Positions 44,663 through 53,787 of a stretch of 64,000 nt of DNA are shown in pieces (positions within the stretch are counted from its first letter, which is position 1; each line of letters starts with the position of its first letter). Location: positions 52,665-116,664 of the forward strand of contig JAYZDF010000043.1 in assembly GCA_036337945.1 (NCBI GenBank), given 5' to 3'. The stretch is from JAYZDF01 sp036337945 (GTDB lineage Bacteria > Myxococcota > Kuafuiibacteriia > Kuafuiibacteriales > Kuafuiibacteriaceae). The notes under the pieces were generated by a model. It did no database searches and was not told the DNA's origin. It saw nothing but the letters and a program-made list of their open reading frames with translations. The position numbers and the translations under genes were made by a program.

Positions 44663-45957
44663 AGCAGAGCATTTTCGTTTCTATATGCTTTTTGCTTGGC
44701 TTTGGCAGTGTACCTGACGTTTTGGCAAACGAGCTCATTCCTTTTAGCGGTAGTATTGGTCAATACGGTCCGAGAATAATGACAAGCAGCTTCGAACATC
44801 AAGAAGCCGCGGTTCGAATCATCATCAAAGCTGGGGCATTGCATGAGCCCGAAAGCAAACGAGGCATCGCGAGGCTTACCATTGCGTCCGTCTTAAATCC
44901 CGTTTCAGTCAAAAAAGAAGGAAGTAATATTTATGGACTGCGTACTCGGCTTCAGCGCTTAGGTGCAAAGCTCGAGTTCACGGTTGGCACCCACGCAACA
45001 ACGATTCACATCGACGCTCCGAGTGTTTCAATAAAGGAAGCTTTCGCATTGGTCGTTTCCAACCTGACTGCACCAAGTCTTTCTGAAAAAAGCATCGCAA
45101 AAACATTGGAACGAATTCGCGAGGAACAGTTAATACACGAACCCCTAGACAACTATTATTCGCTGCAGCGAGGTTTATTTCCTAAGCTATTTACAAATGG
45201 TCTGGAGTCTCGCGCCGAGATCGCTTCTTCGCTAACATCAAAAGATGTCCTTCGATTTTATCGTGAGAAATATGAACCCACAAATATGATCTTTGTCGGT
45301 ACAGGTGGAATTACTCGCGAGAGTTTAGAGCGAATTGTAAAGAGTAGATTATTGCTCCCGATGATCTCGGAGGATGTGGAGAAAGCGCCACTGATGTTCA
45401 CACTCACAAGCACGAGACCTAAACTGCCATTGCGGAGAACTGAGTTCGGTTCAGTGCGCCAACTCACTTGGGGATATAAGGGCATAGCAATATTTGAGGA
45501 CCCAGCCGTTTGCATGGTTTTGGGCGAGGTCTTTCGGCGAAAAGTCGAAGAAGTCTTGGAACGTGATCTAGAAATGAACTTTGAAGTACAGGGTGGTTAT
45601 GTCCTACTTTCAGATCAGGGATATTTTAGTCTTTCAATTCGTGGTGGCGGTTGGAAAGGAGTGATTGGGCTGGTCAAACAAACAGCTGCGGAACTTTCTT
45701 CAAAAATTCGTGAGAGCGATGTGAAAGAGGCACTGTCTTCTCTTGCGAAAAGCCGCAATTGGATGAGGTATCGACCAAGCCATTTGGCGGAGCAGCTCGC
45801 TCAGCAGATACTCGCTGGGCGAATCGATGCAGCAGATTATGAATCACTAGAGAACGAACTTGAAACTGTGAGTCGTTCGGATGTTGAAACTCGCGCCAAA
45901 GAGTTATTTATCGATGCGAATAGTTTTGTTGTGAAGTTTGATCCGATTCAGAATTAA
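44659..45957 (+). CDS. Inactive M16-family (insulinase-like) exported protein
   Basis: The 432-residue protein has a signal peptide (about 1-23). The M16 fold is easier to recognise here than in its partner: RIIIKAGALHEPESKRGIARL matches the family's entry strand and helix, but where active enzymes have HxxEH this one reads RLTIASVL. The second half (RQLTWGYKGIAIFEDPAVCMVLGEVF) matches the C-terminal M16 domain. Active bacterial M16 enzymes work as dimers with an inactive half, so two inactive genes side by side are unusual. A binding, chaperone or scaffold function in the periplasm is inferred. It overlaps the upstream gene by ATGA. Confidence 0.78.
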   Translation: MKQSIFVSICFLLGFGSVPDVLANELIPFSGSIGQYGPRIMTSSFEHQEAAVRIIIKAGALHEPESKRGIARLTIASVLNPVSVKKEGSNIYGLRTRLQRLGAKLEFTVGTHATTIHIDAPSVSIKEAFALVVSNLTAPSLSEKSIAKTLERIREEQLIHEPLDNYYSLQRGLFPKLFTNGLESRAEIASSLTSKDVLRFYREKYEPTNMIFVGTGGITRESLERIVKSRLLLPMISEDVEKAPLMFTLTSTRPKLPLRRTEFGSVRQLTWGYKGIAIFEDPAVCMVLGEVFRRKVEEVLERDLEMNFEVQGGYVLLSDQGYFSLSIRGGGWKGVIGLVKQTAAELSSKIRESDVKEALSSLAKSRNWMRYRPSHLAEQLAQQILAGRIDAADYESLENELETVSRSDVETRAKELFIDANSFVVKFDPIQN

Positions 45958-45963
45958 AAAGGC

Positions 45964-47955
45964 TCAGGGCTGGGCTTTGATTCCTAAGGCCTTTGCTTTC
46001 CGCTCAGCATCGATCAAATATGCACGAATTTTCGTTCGCTCGCCAGCAGGTGCCGTTCGCTCTTGTCTTCGCAGTGCGCTGATATACTGAGTCCACCATT
46101 GCTTCGTTCTTCCACCGTAGCGAATTTCTTCAATCGTTCGCTCCTGCTGTGAAATTTTGGCTTGTTTCGCAAGTTCGTCTGCTTTTATTTTCGCTCTTTC
46201 GATCTCCGCTTTTTCTCGAAGTCGAGTGATCGCCTCTCTCACATTTTCATTAACTTTTTGTTTCTGCACTTCATTGTAGCCAAATAGACTGGCGCCACCC
46301 ACAACGAGGGCAATCAAGGCAAAGATGACTACTCTCTTGAATACGTTTGTGGCTTGATTTAAGTCCGGAGAAACGGCTGCGAGATTAATTCCTGTGTTTA
46401 GGGTTGCGGGATCTGCAATGCGACATTCTATTTCCTGATTCTGGAGTCTTTCGCGTAGCAATTTCGCTTGCTGCAGAAGTAATCCACTGAGAACGAGAGA
46501 TTTTTTGCCATCGACTCGTTGTCGTTTTTCCGACGCAGTCATTGATATCGCGATAGGATGGACAATCTCATAAATTCCTTTACGAGATAGTGGAATGATG
46601 ACGACAGGGCGGATAATATTCGCTAAATTTTCATCGTCTGGGTGAGAGCTAATTTCTCTCTTCGGCGGTAAAGACAATTCGCTCGAAGTTGGTCTCGATT
46701 CGTTTTCCTTGATTTCGCTGATGTCAGGTAATGCACTTGTAGTAGGACGTTCTACAGGCTTTGGTTGGGTGCTCTTAAAATCTACAACAAGGCCATGGCT
46801 TACTTTATCAGAAGATAAATTAGCGGGACCATCTACGGTCGGTGGTTCAGGCGAGAGAACAGGGCTGTCCTTCTCTGGGTCGGTTGGAGGGTCAGGAGGT
46901 AAAGGCGGTGGAGGAACGGAGTGGGAGGCTGCTCCATGGCCTGTTTTAGCTCGCACTTGATTTTCTCGGCTCTTCACTTGAGCGGAAAGGGCGGCAAGAT
47001 CGTCGAAGGGATTATCGCCTGTTTGTGGGGCTGGCTCCGATTCCGCGACGACGTTATTGCGTACAAGATCTACTTCGCCACGTTCATGACTTGGAGCGGA
47101 TTCCTCAGCAGGGTTCTTAGCGACTGCCTTCTCTAGGTTGTCGTGAGAGAAGGTTACTCGGGACGCTGTATTTAGATGGGCAAAGGGGTCCTCTCCTTCA
47201 AGAGGTGCGTCAGTCACTGGGCGAGCAGGGACAGATGGACGTCGAGGAAGCGATCGTCGCTCGTCCGAGAGCGGCGGTGGTGGTTGACTCAACACTGGAG
47301 TAGGATTCGTTTCATTAAGGTCGGCAAAAAGATTGTCGGCGTCAGAAAGTTCTTCGGGTGTGGATGCTTCAGTGGTGTTCGGCGCTTCTGCGAGGTCCAG
47401 AGGTGGAGGCTCGCTCCTCTCTTCAAGTGAATCCTGAGTCGATAAGGAGTCTTCATCTTCTGGAAGAGAAATCAAATTGGGATCTAGCGAATCAGAAACG
47501 GGCGCTGGCGTTTGATCCGCCGAGTCGTGAATCTCTTGCAGAGTCATCGGGTCCGCTTTCGTATCAGGCTCGGCATCAATGATTTGAGAGGTGGGTTCGA
47601 GTTCCATTTCTGAGGAGTCAACAAGATCAACCTGGAGTTGAGGCTCGGAAGTGTCTAGGCTGAGTTCGGACATGAGATCTGAGACGTCGATATGTGCATC
47701 CGTTTTTGGTTCCTCAGCCTTTGCCTGTGAAACCTGCGTATTTACGTTGGCCCACTCAGCAGGAAGAGAGGCTTCATCTGTTGATTCGGTTGAGACAACA
47801 ATCGAGGTTGCGCGCGGAGAGTCCGTCGAAGGTGATTCGCTTGCGACTTTTCGCACATCGATGAGTTCTCCGCATGAAATGCAAAAGATAACTCGGCCGT
47901 CTCCGACTTCATTTGCCGTTTTACACCGGGGACATGAGATGGTGCGGACCGCCAC
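45964..47955 (-). CDS. Zinc-ribbon protein with long acidic linker and one membrane helix
   Basis: The 663-residue protein begins with a zinc ribbon (SCPRCKTANEV ... FCISCGELID, residues 7-33), like the MJ0042-type fingers of myxobacterial motility and regulatory proteins. About 400 residues of Ser/Pro/Glu/Asp-rich disordered sequence follow. A short folded segment at about 445-530 (IIRPVVIIPLSRKGIYEIVHPI) comes next. A single membrane helix lies near 555-570 (VVIFALIALVVGGASLFGY) and a charged coiled-coil-like tail ends the protein. The function is unknown. The long disordered stretch may be a kinase target. It converges with the M16-like gene with a six-base gap. Confidence 0.75.
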   Translation of the reverse strand: MAVRTISCPRCKTANEVGDGRVIFCISCGELIDVRKVASESPSTDSPRATSIVVSTESTDEASLPAEWANVNTQVSQAKAEEPKTDAHIDVSDLMSELSLDTSEPQLQVDLVDSSEMELEPTSQIIDAEPDTKADPMTLQEIHDSADQTPAPVSDSLDPNLISLPEDEDSLSTQDSLEERSEPPPLDLAEAPNTTEASTPEELSDADNLFADLNETNPTPVLSQPPPPLSDERRSLPRRPSVPARPVTDAPLEGEDPFAHLNTASRVTFSHDNLEKAVAKNPAEESAPSHERGEVDLVRNNVVAESEPAPQTGDNPFDDLAALSAQVKSRENQVRAKTGHGAASHSVPPPPLPPDPPTDPEKDSPVLSPEPPTVDGPANLSSDKVSHGLVVDFKSTQPKPVERPTTSALPDISEIKENESRPTSSELSLPPKREISSHPDDENLANIIRPVVIIPLSRKGIYEIVHPIAISMTASEKRQRVDGKKSLVLSGLLLQQAKLLRERLQNQEIECRIADPATLNTGINLAAVSPDLNQATNVFKRVVIFALIALVVGGASLFGYNEVQKQKVNENVREAITRLREKAEIERAKIKADELAKQAKISQQERTIEEIRYGGRTKQWWTQYISALRRQERTAPAGERTKIRAYLIDAERKAKALGIKAQP

Positions 47956-47986
47956 AGGACTATTCTGACGAAGGAGCGAGGGGACT

Positions 47987-48400
47987 TCAATCCGAGTATG
48001 CGAAAGAAATCGGGATTTTAATGCTCGGATGTAGGCTCAAGGCGACCGGACAGTTGACAGCGATTTGTTCAATCGCATCGCGATGGGTGGGTTCGAGTGA
48101 ATCTTTGATCTCGATGTGGACCGTGAGCGACTTAACTCGGCGAGGGCCTTCTTGAGTCATTTGTTTTTCTACCTTTCCAGACATCAAACTAAGGTTTATT
48201 CCCTGCTTTGGCCCCTTGATGGCGAGAGTCGTTAGGGCGCAGGTAAGAAGTGAAGCACCAAGTAAATCTGTCGGGGAAAACGCGAGACCTCGACCCTGAT
48301 TATCAAGAGGTGCATCAGTATCTAAGGTGTTTCCCGAGGTTTGATGGACTGCCGTGCAGTGAAGTTGTCCATTATATTCGGCTGTCATGACTACGCCCAT
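47987..48400 (-). CDS. OsmC/Ohr-family peroxiredoxin-like protein
   Basis: The 137-residue protein has the OsmC fold with two redox cysteines: Cys54 in SLLTCALTTLA and Cys117 in VNCPVALSLHP. Family members reduce organic hydroperoxides using lipoyl or thiol donors. The sequence is the general OsmC-like type rather than clearly Ohr. The start could be ATG 48400 or the fifth codon ATG. It is divergent from the FHA-protein gene across about 180 bases. Confidence 0.9.
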   Translation of the reverse strand: MGVVMTAEYNGQLHCTAVHQTSGNTLDTDAPLDNQGRGLAFSPTDLLGASLLTCALTTLAIKGPKQGINLSLMSGKVEKQMTQEGPRRVKSLTVHIEIKDSLEPTHRDAIEQIAVNCPVALSLHPSIKIPISFAYSD

Positions 48401-48582
48401 GCGGCATTTCTAACAGCTGTAGAGGAGTAACGCGATCGGATGACTGCCAAATGAGGGAAAAGATCGAAATCACTGTGGAAATTGTAGCAACGATCGAAAA
48501 AACTATCCGATACCCTTAATGCTAAATGTAGGTCTAAAGCTTACGTTACAGGGATTTTGAGAGCAGTGAACGGAGTCGGAAC
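48401..48582. other. Divergent intergenic region, OsmC / FHA protein
   Basis: The 182 bases between two divergent genes hold three loose copies of GATCG(A/G) but no convincing -35/-10 pair, sigma-54 site or structured RNA that I can see. It must contain the promoters for both genes. Confidence 0.4.
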
Positions 48583-50355
48583 ATGCAAGGCGTAAGAAAA
48601 AGCATCTCAAAAAAATCAACTCGGCGGCCCAAACCACGGTTCATTCCCGGTAGTGCCATCCAGTTTTTTATTCTCAAAGTCGACTCCTTTGTCGGAACCC
48701 AGCTGTTCGGAGCTGAAGTTCCGGTCGTTATCGGAAGGCACTATAAAAGCGCTATTCGCCTAGAAGATGAGACCGTTTCTCGTCTTCACTGTCGAGTGTT
48801 CTTAGATGGCGAACAGATTTATATCGAAGACAACAATAGTGGAAACGGAACACTCGTGAATTCAAATCCGGTTTCCGGACGACATCCCGTCCAACCTACG
48901 GATGCTATCCAAATTGGTGACTACACACTGAAAGTTCGTGCCCTGATTCCGAGTACGAGTCTTGGAGCTCGTCCGCGTAGCGGAATCTCTGAACGTCCTA
49001 CGAAGAAACGACGAAAGGCTCCAATTCCTCAACCACCTAAGGCCAGAAAAGAATCTGGGCTGGTAGACGTCGACGCAAATGTGGACCAAAGATTATTCGA
49101 CGCAGCGCTTCGGCGAGCGACCGGGGCTGAGCAACCAAAAACACCTATTCCGTTGGTTGTTATGGAAGGTGGGCGCAGTGCAGAGCACGTTGAAGATAGC
49201 GCGGTAGAAACAGAAGCTACCCGACGAGATGACTCTCTCATGGGCAAACTCGAAGAGGCAACGGAGCCACCGACCAATCGCAGCTTCGAAATCGACCCAA
49301 TGTTGGACCAGAAAATTGGTGAATTGGAACGGTTGGTCAATGCACTACAGGAATCCCCCTCAGATTCTACTGAGCACCCATGCGTGATTTCTCCGACCGA
49401 TGAGATCCTGGGTTCATGGGTAGACGTTCCCAAAAAGGAATTATCAAAACCCAAGAAAACCGAGTCCAACGTTTTCGCGACTCCAAATGCAGAAATGAAC
49501 CAGGTGGTACAGCGTGTTTCTCAAGCGGAATTGAAACGTCCAGTGCGGACGGCAATCGTAAGAGCGCGACGCACCGTCGTGAAGAGCCCAGTACCAATGG
49601 CAATTCGCGCACAAAAACAAGCGCCCGTTACGGACCAAATTCGGGCACGAAACCCGAATAAAAAGCGGGATATCTCGGCGCTTCGAGTGACTCCCGTCTC
49701 AGTGATTAGCGGGCTAAGTAAAGCCACTGAAAAAATGTCGGCTACGCCCTGCTCTGCAAACGAATCCTCAAACCAAGGCCAACGGGCTCAAGATTCAGGT
49801 CGAGTGCGACGTTTGCCAGCACGCCTTGTCACGCCTACTGATTCACTAAGAAGCGTGCCACCGGCGCGCATTTTTTCCCGGTCACAATCAAACTCACGCG
49901 TGAGTATCATTAGTGAAGATGACATTATCGAAGCGAGACGAGCACGATCTGTCCCCTATGCAGTATCCGAACCGACCGCATTTCGAGCTGTCGAAATTAC
50001 AAGCCGTCAGAATGGGCGCTTGGTCGATATTGCAACGCTCAGTGAAAATGGACAGCAGTACGTCTTAGGGTACCCGACTCCTCAAGGGGCTAAAGCACCA
50101 TCATGTGGTCACATGGGATTGAGACTGGTTCGGATAAACAAAAACCGTTCCGTCGACCTTGTATTTCCGCGTGAGGCTGGAGGCCAATTAACAAGGGATT
50201 TAGAAACAGTACGCTTCGCGGAACTTACCCAAGGTCGAAAGTATTCAAGTGTTCGCTTACTTCCACAGGATCAAGTCGAATTGACTCTTTGCAACAAGGG
50301 CAAAACAGTGACCTACCAGGTCAGGTTTTTGCAAAACCCAAAGTTATCAGGTTAG
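48583..50355 (+). CDS. FHA-domain protein with possible AgmX-like C-terminal domain
   Basis: The 590-residue cytoplasmic protein has a basic N-terminus and an FHA domain at about 27-125, with the phosphothreonine-binding residues in place: GRH at 51-53, SRLH at 66-69 and NNSGNGT at 84-90. A long disordered, basic and Ser/Thr-rich middle follows. The last ~115 residues form a beta-rich domain (RLVDIATLSENGQQYVLG ... GLRLVRINKN ... VTYQVRFL). Its strand pattern reminds me of the repeated domain in myxobacterial AgmX/GltJ gliding proteins; that link is tentative. FHA means it should bind a phosphorylated partner of a Ser/Thr kinase. Confidence 0.78.
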   Translation: MQGVRKSISKKSTRRPKPRFIPGSAIQFFILKVDSFVGTQLFGAEVPVVIGRHYKSAIRLEDETVSRLHCRVFLDGEQIYIEDNNSGNGTLVNSNPVSGRHPVQPTDAIQIGDYTLKVRALIPSTSLGARPRSGISERPTKKRRKAPIPQPPKARKESGLVDVDANVDQRLFDAALRRATGAEQPKTPIPLVVMEGGRSAEHVEDSAVETEATRRDDSLMGKLEEATEPPTNRSFEIDPMLDQKIGELERLVNALQESPSDSTEHPCVISPTDEILGSWVDVPKKELSKPKKTESNVFATPNAEMNQVVQRVSQAELKRPVRTAIVRARRTVVKSPVPMAIRAQKQAPVTDQIRARNPNKKRDISALRVTPVSVISGLSKATEKMSATPCSANESSNQGQRAQDSGRVRRLPARLVTPTDSLRSVPPARIFSRSQSNSRVSIISEDDIIEARRARSVPYAVSEPTAFRAVEITSRQNGRLVDIATLSENGQQYVLGYPTPQGAKAPSCGHMGLRLVRINKNRSVDLVFPREAGGQLTRDLETVRFAELTQGRKYSSVRLLPQDQVELTLCNKGKTVTYQVRFLQNPKLSG

Positions 50356-50425
50356 AATTAGCTCTCCGTGACTTGCAGTGGACTTCGGAAACTCACTACT
50401 ATCCGGAAGAAAGTAAACAAAGTCT

Positions 50426-50812
50426 ATGAACGAGAACAACACCAGCCAAAACGCACAACAACAATATCCATTCCATAAGCGATTTGTACGAAAACGTGTC
50501 AAAATTCGCATCGAGGTGGAACGCTTTCAAGAAGCGATTGAAAGCTCGAGCGTAAACATCAGCCCAAGTGGGATGTGCTTTTTAGTTCGTGAGCCGCTCG
50601 AAGAACAAGAAAGAATGCGACTACTCCTATATGTACCTCAGGGTAAAGAGGTGGAAATCCTTCGTGTAAGCGGAAGAGTCGTGTGGCAAGAGGATGCTGA
50701 TGAGGAAATGTTTATGGTCGGAGCAGCATTCGAACAATTTGCCCCTGGCGATGAGCGTCGCATCCGGCAATGGCTATTGGAGCTTTCAGATAAGCCTGCT
50801 GAAATGAAGTAA
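50426..50812 (+). CDS. Single-domain PilZ protein
   Basis: The 128-residue protein is one PilZ domain. The cyclic-di-GMP contacts are visible: RVKIR (RxxxR) near residue 23 and NISPSG (NxSxxG) near 45, so ligand binding is expected. The C-terminal VSGRVVWQEDADEEMFMVGAAFEQF is typical of myxobacterial PilZ proteins, including type IV pilus and motility adaptors. No output domain is fused, so it probably works by protein contact. A hairpin lies just after the stop. Confidence 0.9.
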   Translation: MNENNTSQNAQQQYPFHKRFVRKRVKIRIEVERFQEAIESSSVNISPSGMCFLVREPLEEQERMRLLLYVPQGKEVEILRVSGRVVWQEDADEEMFMVGAAFEQFAPGDERRIRQWLLELSDKPAEMK

Positions 50813-50813
50813 A

Positions 50814-50838
50814 TATTTCGTTCTTCTCCAACGAAATA
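50814..50838. terminator. Hairpin between convergent PilZ and NtrC-type genes
   Basis: TATTTCGTT and AACGAAATA make a perfect 9-bp stem with a 7-base loop. It starts two bases after the PilZ stop and lies 18 bases from the convergent gene's stop. The stem is A/T-rich and lacks a strict U-tract, so it is a likely but not textbook bidirectional terminator. Confidence 0.45.
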
Positions 50839-50855
50839 AAAATTACCTCTTCTTT

Positions 50856-52280
50856 TTACTCGCTTTTCTTAATTCCTAGCTGTTTTAGCTTTTTGTGCAG
50901 GTTCGTCCGCTCGATCCCCAGTATTTCGGCGGACCGCGTAACGTTCCAGCCTGTTTCATCGAGCCGCTTGAGGATGTAGGTCTTCTCTACCACTTCGCGA
51001 AGCTCCCGTAATGTGAGGTCGCCAAATGCATCTAAATCAAGCACATGATTCGCGGACGCACTGGCAGCTCGTGCATCAGAAGAAGAGTTGTTTTGTTGAT
51101 AGCCACGAATGTTCGGAGGCAAGTCATCGACCGATATCGGATCCTCGGCCAAGATAACCAAGCGTTCTGCTAGGTTTCGCAACTCTCTAACGTTCCCCGG
51201 AAAGGAATAATTCATCAGAACGGTCTTTGCCTCTTCAGAGAGCGTCAACGGTGGTGCTGCATGCTCGGCGGCAAAACGAAGCAAAAACGCATTGAGCAAA
51301 ATCATCGCGTCGTCCTCTCGTTGCCGAAGAGGCGTGGTTTGAATAGGAACGACCGAAAGCCGATAGTAAAGGTCTTCGCGAAATAAACCAGTTCGAACAA
51401 GTTCCTCGAGATCTTTATTGGTTGCAGCGACAACTCGCACATCAACTTGAAAGGTCTGTTCTCCCCCTACTCGACATATTTCGCCCGTTTGTATCGCCCG
51501 TAAAACCTTCGCTTGCGCATCCAGGCTCATATCACCAATTTCGTCCAGAAAAAGTGTTCCGCCATCGGCGAGTTCGAAGCAGCCTCTTTTTCGCTGTATA
51601 GCCCCCGTGAATGCACCTCTCTCATGACCAAACAGTTCACTTTCAATCAATTCTGCTGGGATTGCGGCGCAATTGACTTTGACGAACGGACCGCTGCTCC
51701 GGTTCGAGGCGCGGTGCAAAGCTCGTGCTACCAACTCTTTGCCTGTTCCGGATTCTCCAGTGATCAGGACGCGAACGCTTGTTGGTGCAACCTTTAGGAT
51801 TTGCGCGCGAATTTTCTCCATTTGAGTCGATTCACCCAACATTGGTTCATCGCTTCCTTCCGCAAATTCGAGCGCACGAATCTTGGCTGTAAGTGCGTTA
51901 CGCTCAACGCTATTTCTGACGGAGACCAAGATACGTTCGCGATCTAAAGGCTTCTCTAAAAAATCAAACGCACCGAGTTTCGTTGCTCGAACCGCGTCCG
52001 TAAGATTCGCGTGACCGCTAATCATGATCACATTTAATTCCGGATATTCAGTTCTTATTTTTTCAAGAGCACTCAGGCCGTCGATCCCTGGTAGGCGAAT
52101 GTCGAGCATCACGGTATCGACAGCGCCTTTGGCGAGCCGTTCAAGCAAAAGCTCTGCAGACTCTAGCGCTTCTACCTGATATCCCTCTCCTTCAAGGATC
52201 ATTGTCAGCATCCGACGAATATTTTTTTCGTCGTCAACCACAAGTATTCTTCGGAGTGGTTGATCCAATTCCTCAGTCAC
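50856..52280 (-). CDS. NtrC-family sigma-54 response regulator (orphan)
   Basis: The 474-residue protein has a receiver domain with phosphoacceptor Asp60 (VMLDIRLPG) and Lys110 (FLEKPLD). The AAA+ domain has GESGTGKE, the sigma-54 loop GAFTGA and GGTLFLDEIGDM. It ends with a Fis helix-turn-helix (NVTRSAEILGIERTNLHKKL). The C-terminal sequence resembles the NtrX or AtoC-like group. No histidine kinase gene lies in the window, so it is an orphan here. Its targets cannot be seen. It is divergent from mgtE across 112 bases. Confidence 0.95.
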   Translation of the reverse strand: MTEELDQPLRRILVVDDEKNIRRMLTMILEGEGYQVEALESAELLLERLAKGAVDTVMLDIRLPGIDGLSALEKIRTEYPELNVIMISGHANLTDAVRATKLGAFDFLEKPLDRERILVSVRNSVERNALTAKIRALEFAEGSDEPMLGESTQMEKIRAQILKVAPTSVRVLITGESGTGKELVARALHRASNRSSGPFVKVNCAAIPAELIESELFGHERGAFTGAIQRKRGCFELADGGTLFLDEIGDMSLDAQAKVLRAIQTGEICRVGGEQTFQVDVRVVAATNKDLEELVRTGLFREDLYYRLSVVPIQTTPLRQREDDAMILLNAFLLRFAAEHAAPPLTLSEEAKTVLMNYSFPGNVRELRNLAERLVILAEDPISVDDLPPNIRGYQQNNSSSDARAASASANHVLDLDAFGDLTLRELREVVEKTYILKRLDETGWNVTRSAEILGIERTNLHKKLKQLGIKKSE

Positions 52281-52392
52281 GCGTGGGAGCTTAGCATCGT
52301 TTAAAGCCTAATGTCTTGTACTCACTGACCTGATATAGGGCCCAGATCGAGTTGAAAACTTGACGGACTTTGAGAATAACGTCTAACTCTGG

Positions 52393-53766
52393 GTGATGTC
52401 CCTCGATTCACAACGCAAGACCGACGAAGAAGTCGACGAGCTGGAAGTCTTGCTGCAACCCGGACGTGAGGAAGATCTAAAAACGTTTCTGCTGCTTCTT
52501 CACCCGGCTGACGTGGCCGATATGATCGGAGAGGTGGATGAGGACACCAGTATTGCTATTCTCCGAAGTCTTGATGAAGAACGAGCCGCTGAACTTCTCG
52601 GCGAACTTGAGCCCGCAGAACAGAACCGGCTCCTAACACTGAGTCAGCCACAACGCTTCGCTCGCATCGTTCAGGAGATGGACTCTGACGACTTAGCTGA
52701 TTTTTTACAAAATATCCCCGAGAGCAAAGCTCAAGAACTTCTCGCACAGCTTCCACTTGAAGATCGTGAAGATGTCACAGAGTTGCTTGGGTATGATCCA
52801 GAATCAGCAGGTGGCATTATGCAGACGGAGTTAGTAGCCGTTTTAGAAAATGCAACCATTCTGGACGCGCTGGAGTCAGTTCGTGCAGCGGCAAAAGATG
52901 TCGATATTCTGTCGGTTTTCGTAGTCGATGACAAAAAACGTTACCGGGGAAATGTGGCGTTACAGGATCTTATTTTTGCGGATCCGACATGTTTAGTAGA
53001 GGACGTGATGGACGACCAATTGGTCGATGTCACAACCAAAATGGACCAAGAGGAAGTTGCTCGAACATTCGACCACTATGGACTTGTTGAAATTGGAGTC
53101 ACCGATCGAGCCGGACGTTTACGAGGCCGGATCACAGCTGATGACGTTCACGATGTTTTGGTCGAGGAAGCAGAAGAAGACATGATGTTGATGGCAGGTG
53201 CATCACCAGAGCCAGAACTTGTTTATTCCGACGACGTGTTTAAGATTGCTGGCACTCGACTGCCGTGGCTGTTTGCCACTTTCATCGGTGGTTTGGTGGC
53301 AACATACATACTCAATGCGGCCTCTACTGTTTTTGAAAGAATGGTTATCTTACTCACGTTCGTCCCAATCATCACTGGGATGAGCGGTAATGTAGGAACA
53401 CAGTCGGCGATGATTATGATTCGTGGGCTTGCAGTAGGCAATATTCACGAGGATGAACTCAAAGAGACAATCGTGAAGGATTTTCTAGTCGGTCTAATTA
53501 TCGCGCTAGTTTGCGGGGTATTGGTCACAGCGATTGTAACCGCGTGGCAGGGGAGCCCAGCGCTTGGATGCTGTGTAGGTGTCGCATTGGGTGTCTCAAT
53601 GCTCACGGCAAATATTCTTGGATCAGTAGAGCCGGTGATTTTGAAACGTTTTGGAATCGATCCCGCGATTGCAGCTGGACCACTAATTACGTCAATCAAT
53701 GACATTACCGGGGTAACAATTTATGCATTGGTGGCGCGCGAGTTTATGAACTGGCTTTCGTATTAA
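52393..53766 (+). CDS. mgtE: MgtE-type magnesium transporter
   Basis: The 457-residue protein has the MgtE order: an acidic helical N-domain with repeats such as LLLHPADVADMIGEV and DSDDLADFLQNIP, two CBS domains (PESAGGIMQTELVAV, then DVMDDQLVDV), a connecting helix, and five membrane helices (RLPWLFATFIGGLVATYIL; MSGNVGTQSAMIMIRGLA; SINDITGVTIY). MgtE is a Mg2+-gated channel in which the cytosolic N and CBS domains sense Mg2+. The frame starts at GTG 52393, immediately followed by ATG 52396, and either may be used. No Mg2+ riboswitch (M-box) is evident in the short leader. Confidence 0.96.
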   Translation: MMSLDSQRKTDEEVDELEVLLQPGREEDLKTFLLLLHPADVADMIGEVDEDTSIAILRSLDEERAAELLGELEPAEQNRLLTLSQPQRFARIVQEMDSDDLADFLQNIPESKAQELLAQLPLEDREDVTELLGYDPESAGGIMQTELVAVLENATILDALESVRAAAKDVDILSVFVVDDKKRYRGNVALQDLIFADPTCLVEDVMDDQLVDVTTKMDQEEVARTFDHYGLVEIGVTDRAGRLRGRITADDVHDVLVEEAEEDMMLMAGASPEPELVYSDDVFKIAGTRLPWLFATFIGGLVATYILNAASTVFERMVILLTFVPIITGMSGNVGTQSAMIMIRGLAVGNIHEDELKETIVKDFLVGLIIALVCGVLVTAIVTAWQGSPALGCCVGVALGVSMLTANILGSVEPVILKRFGIDPAIAAGPLITSINDITGVTIYALVAREFMNWLSY

Positions 53767-53787
53767 TTCTCGAAAGTCAGTACGAGA

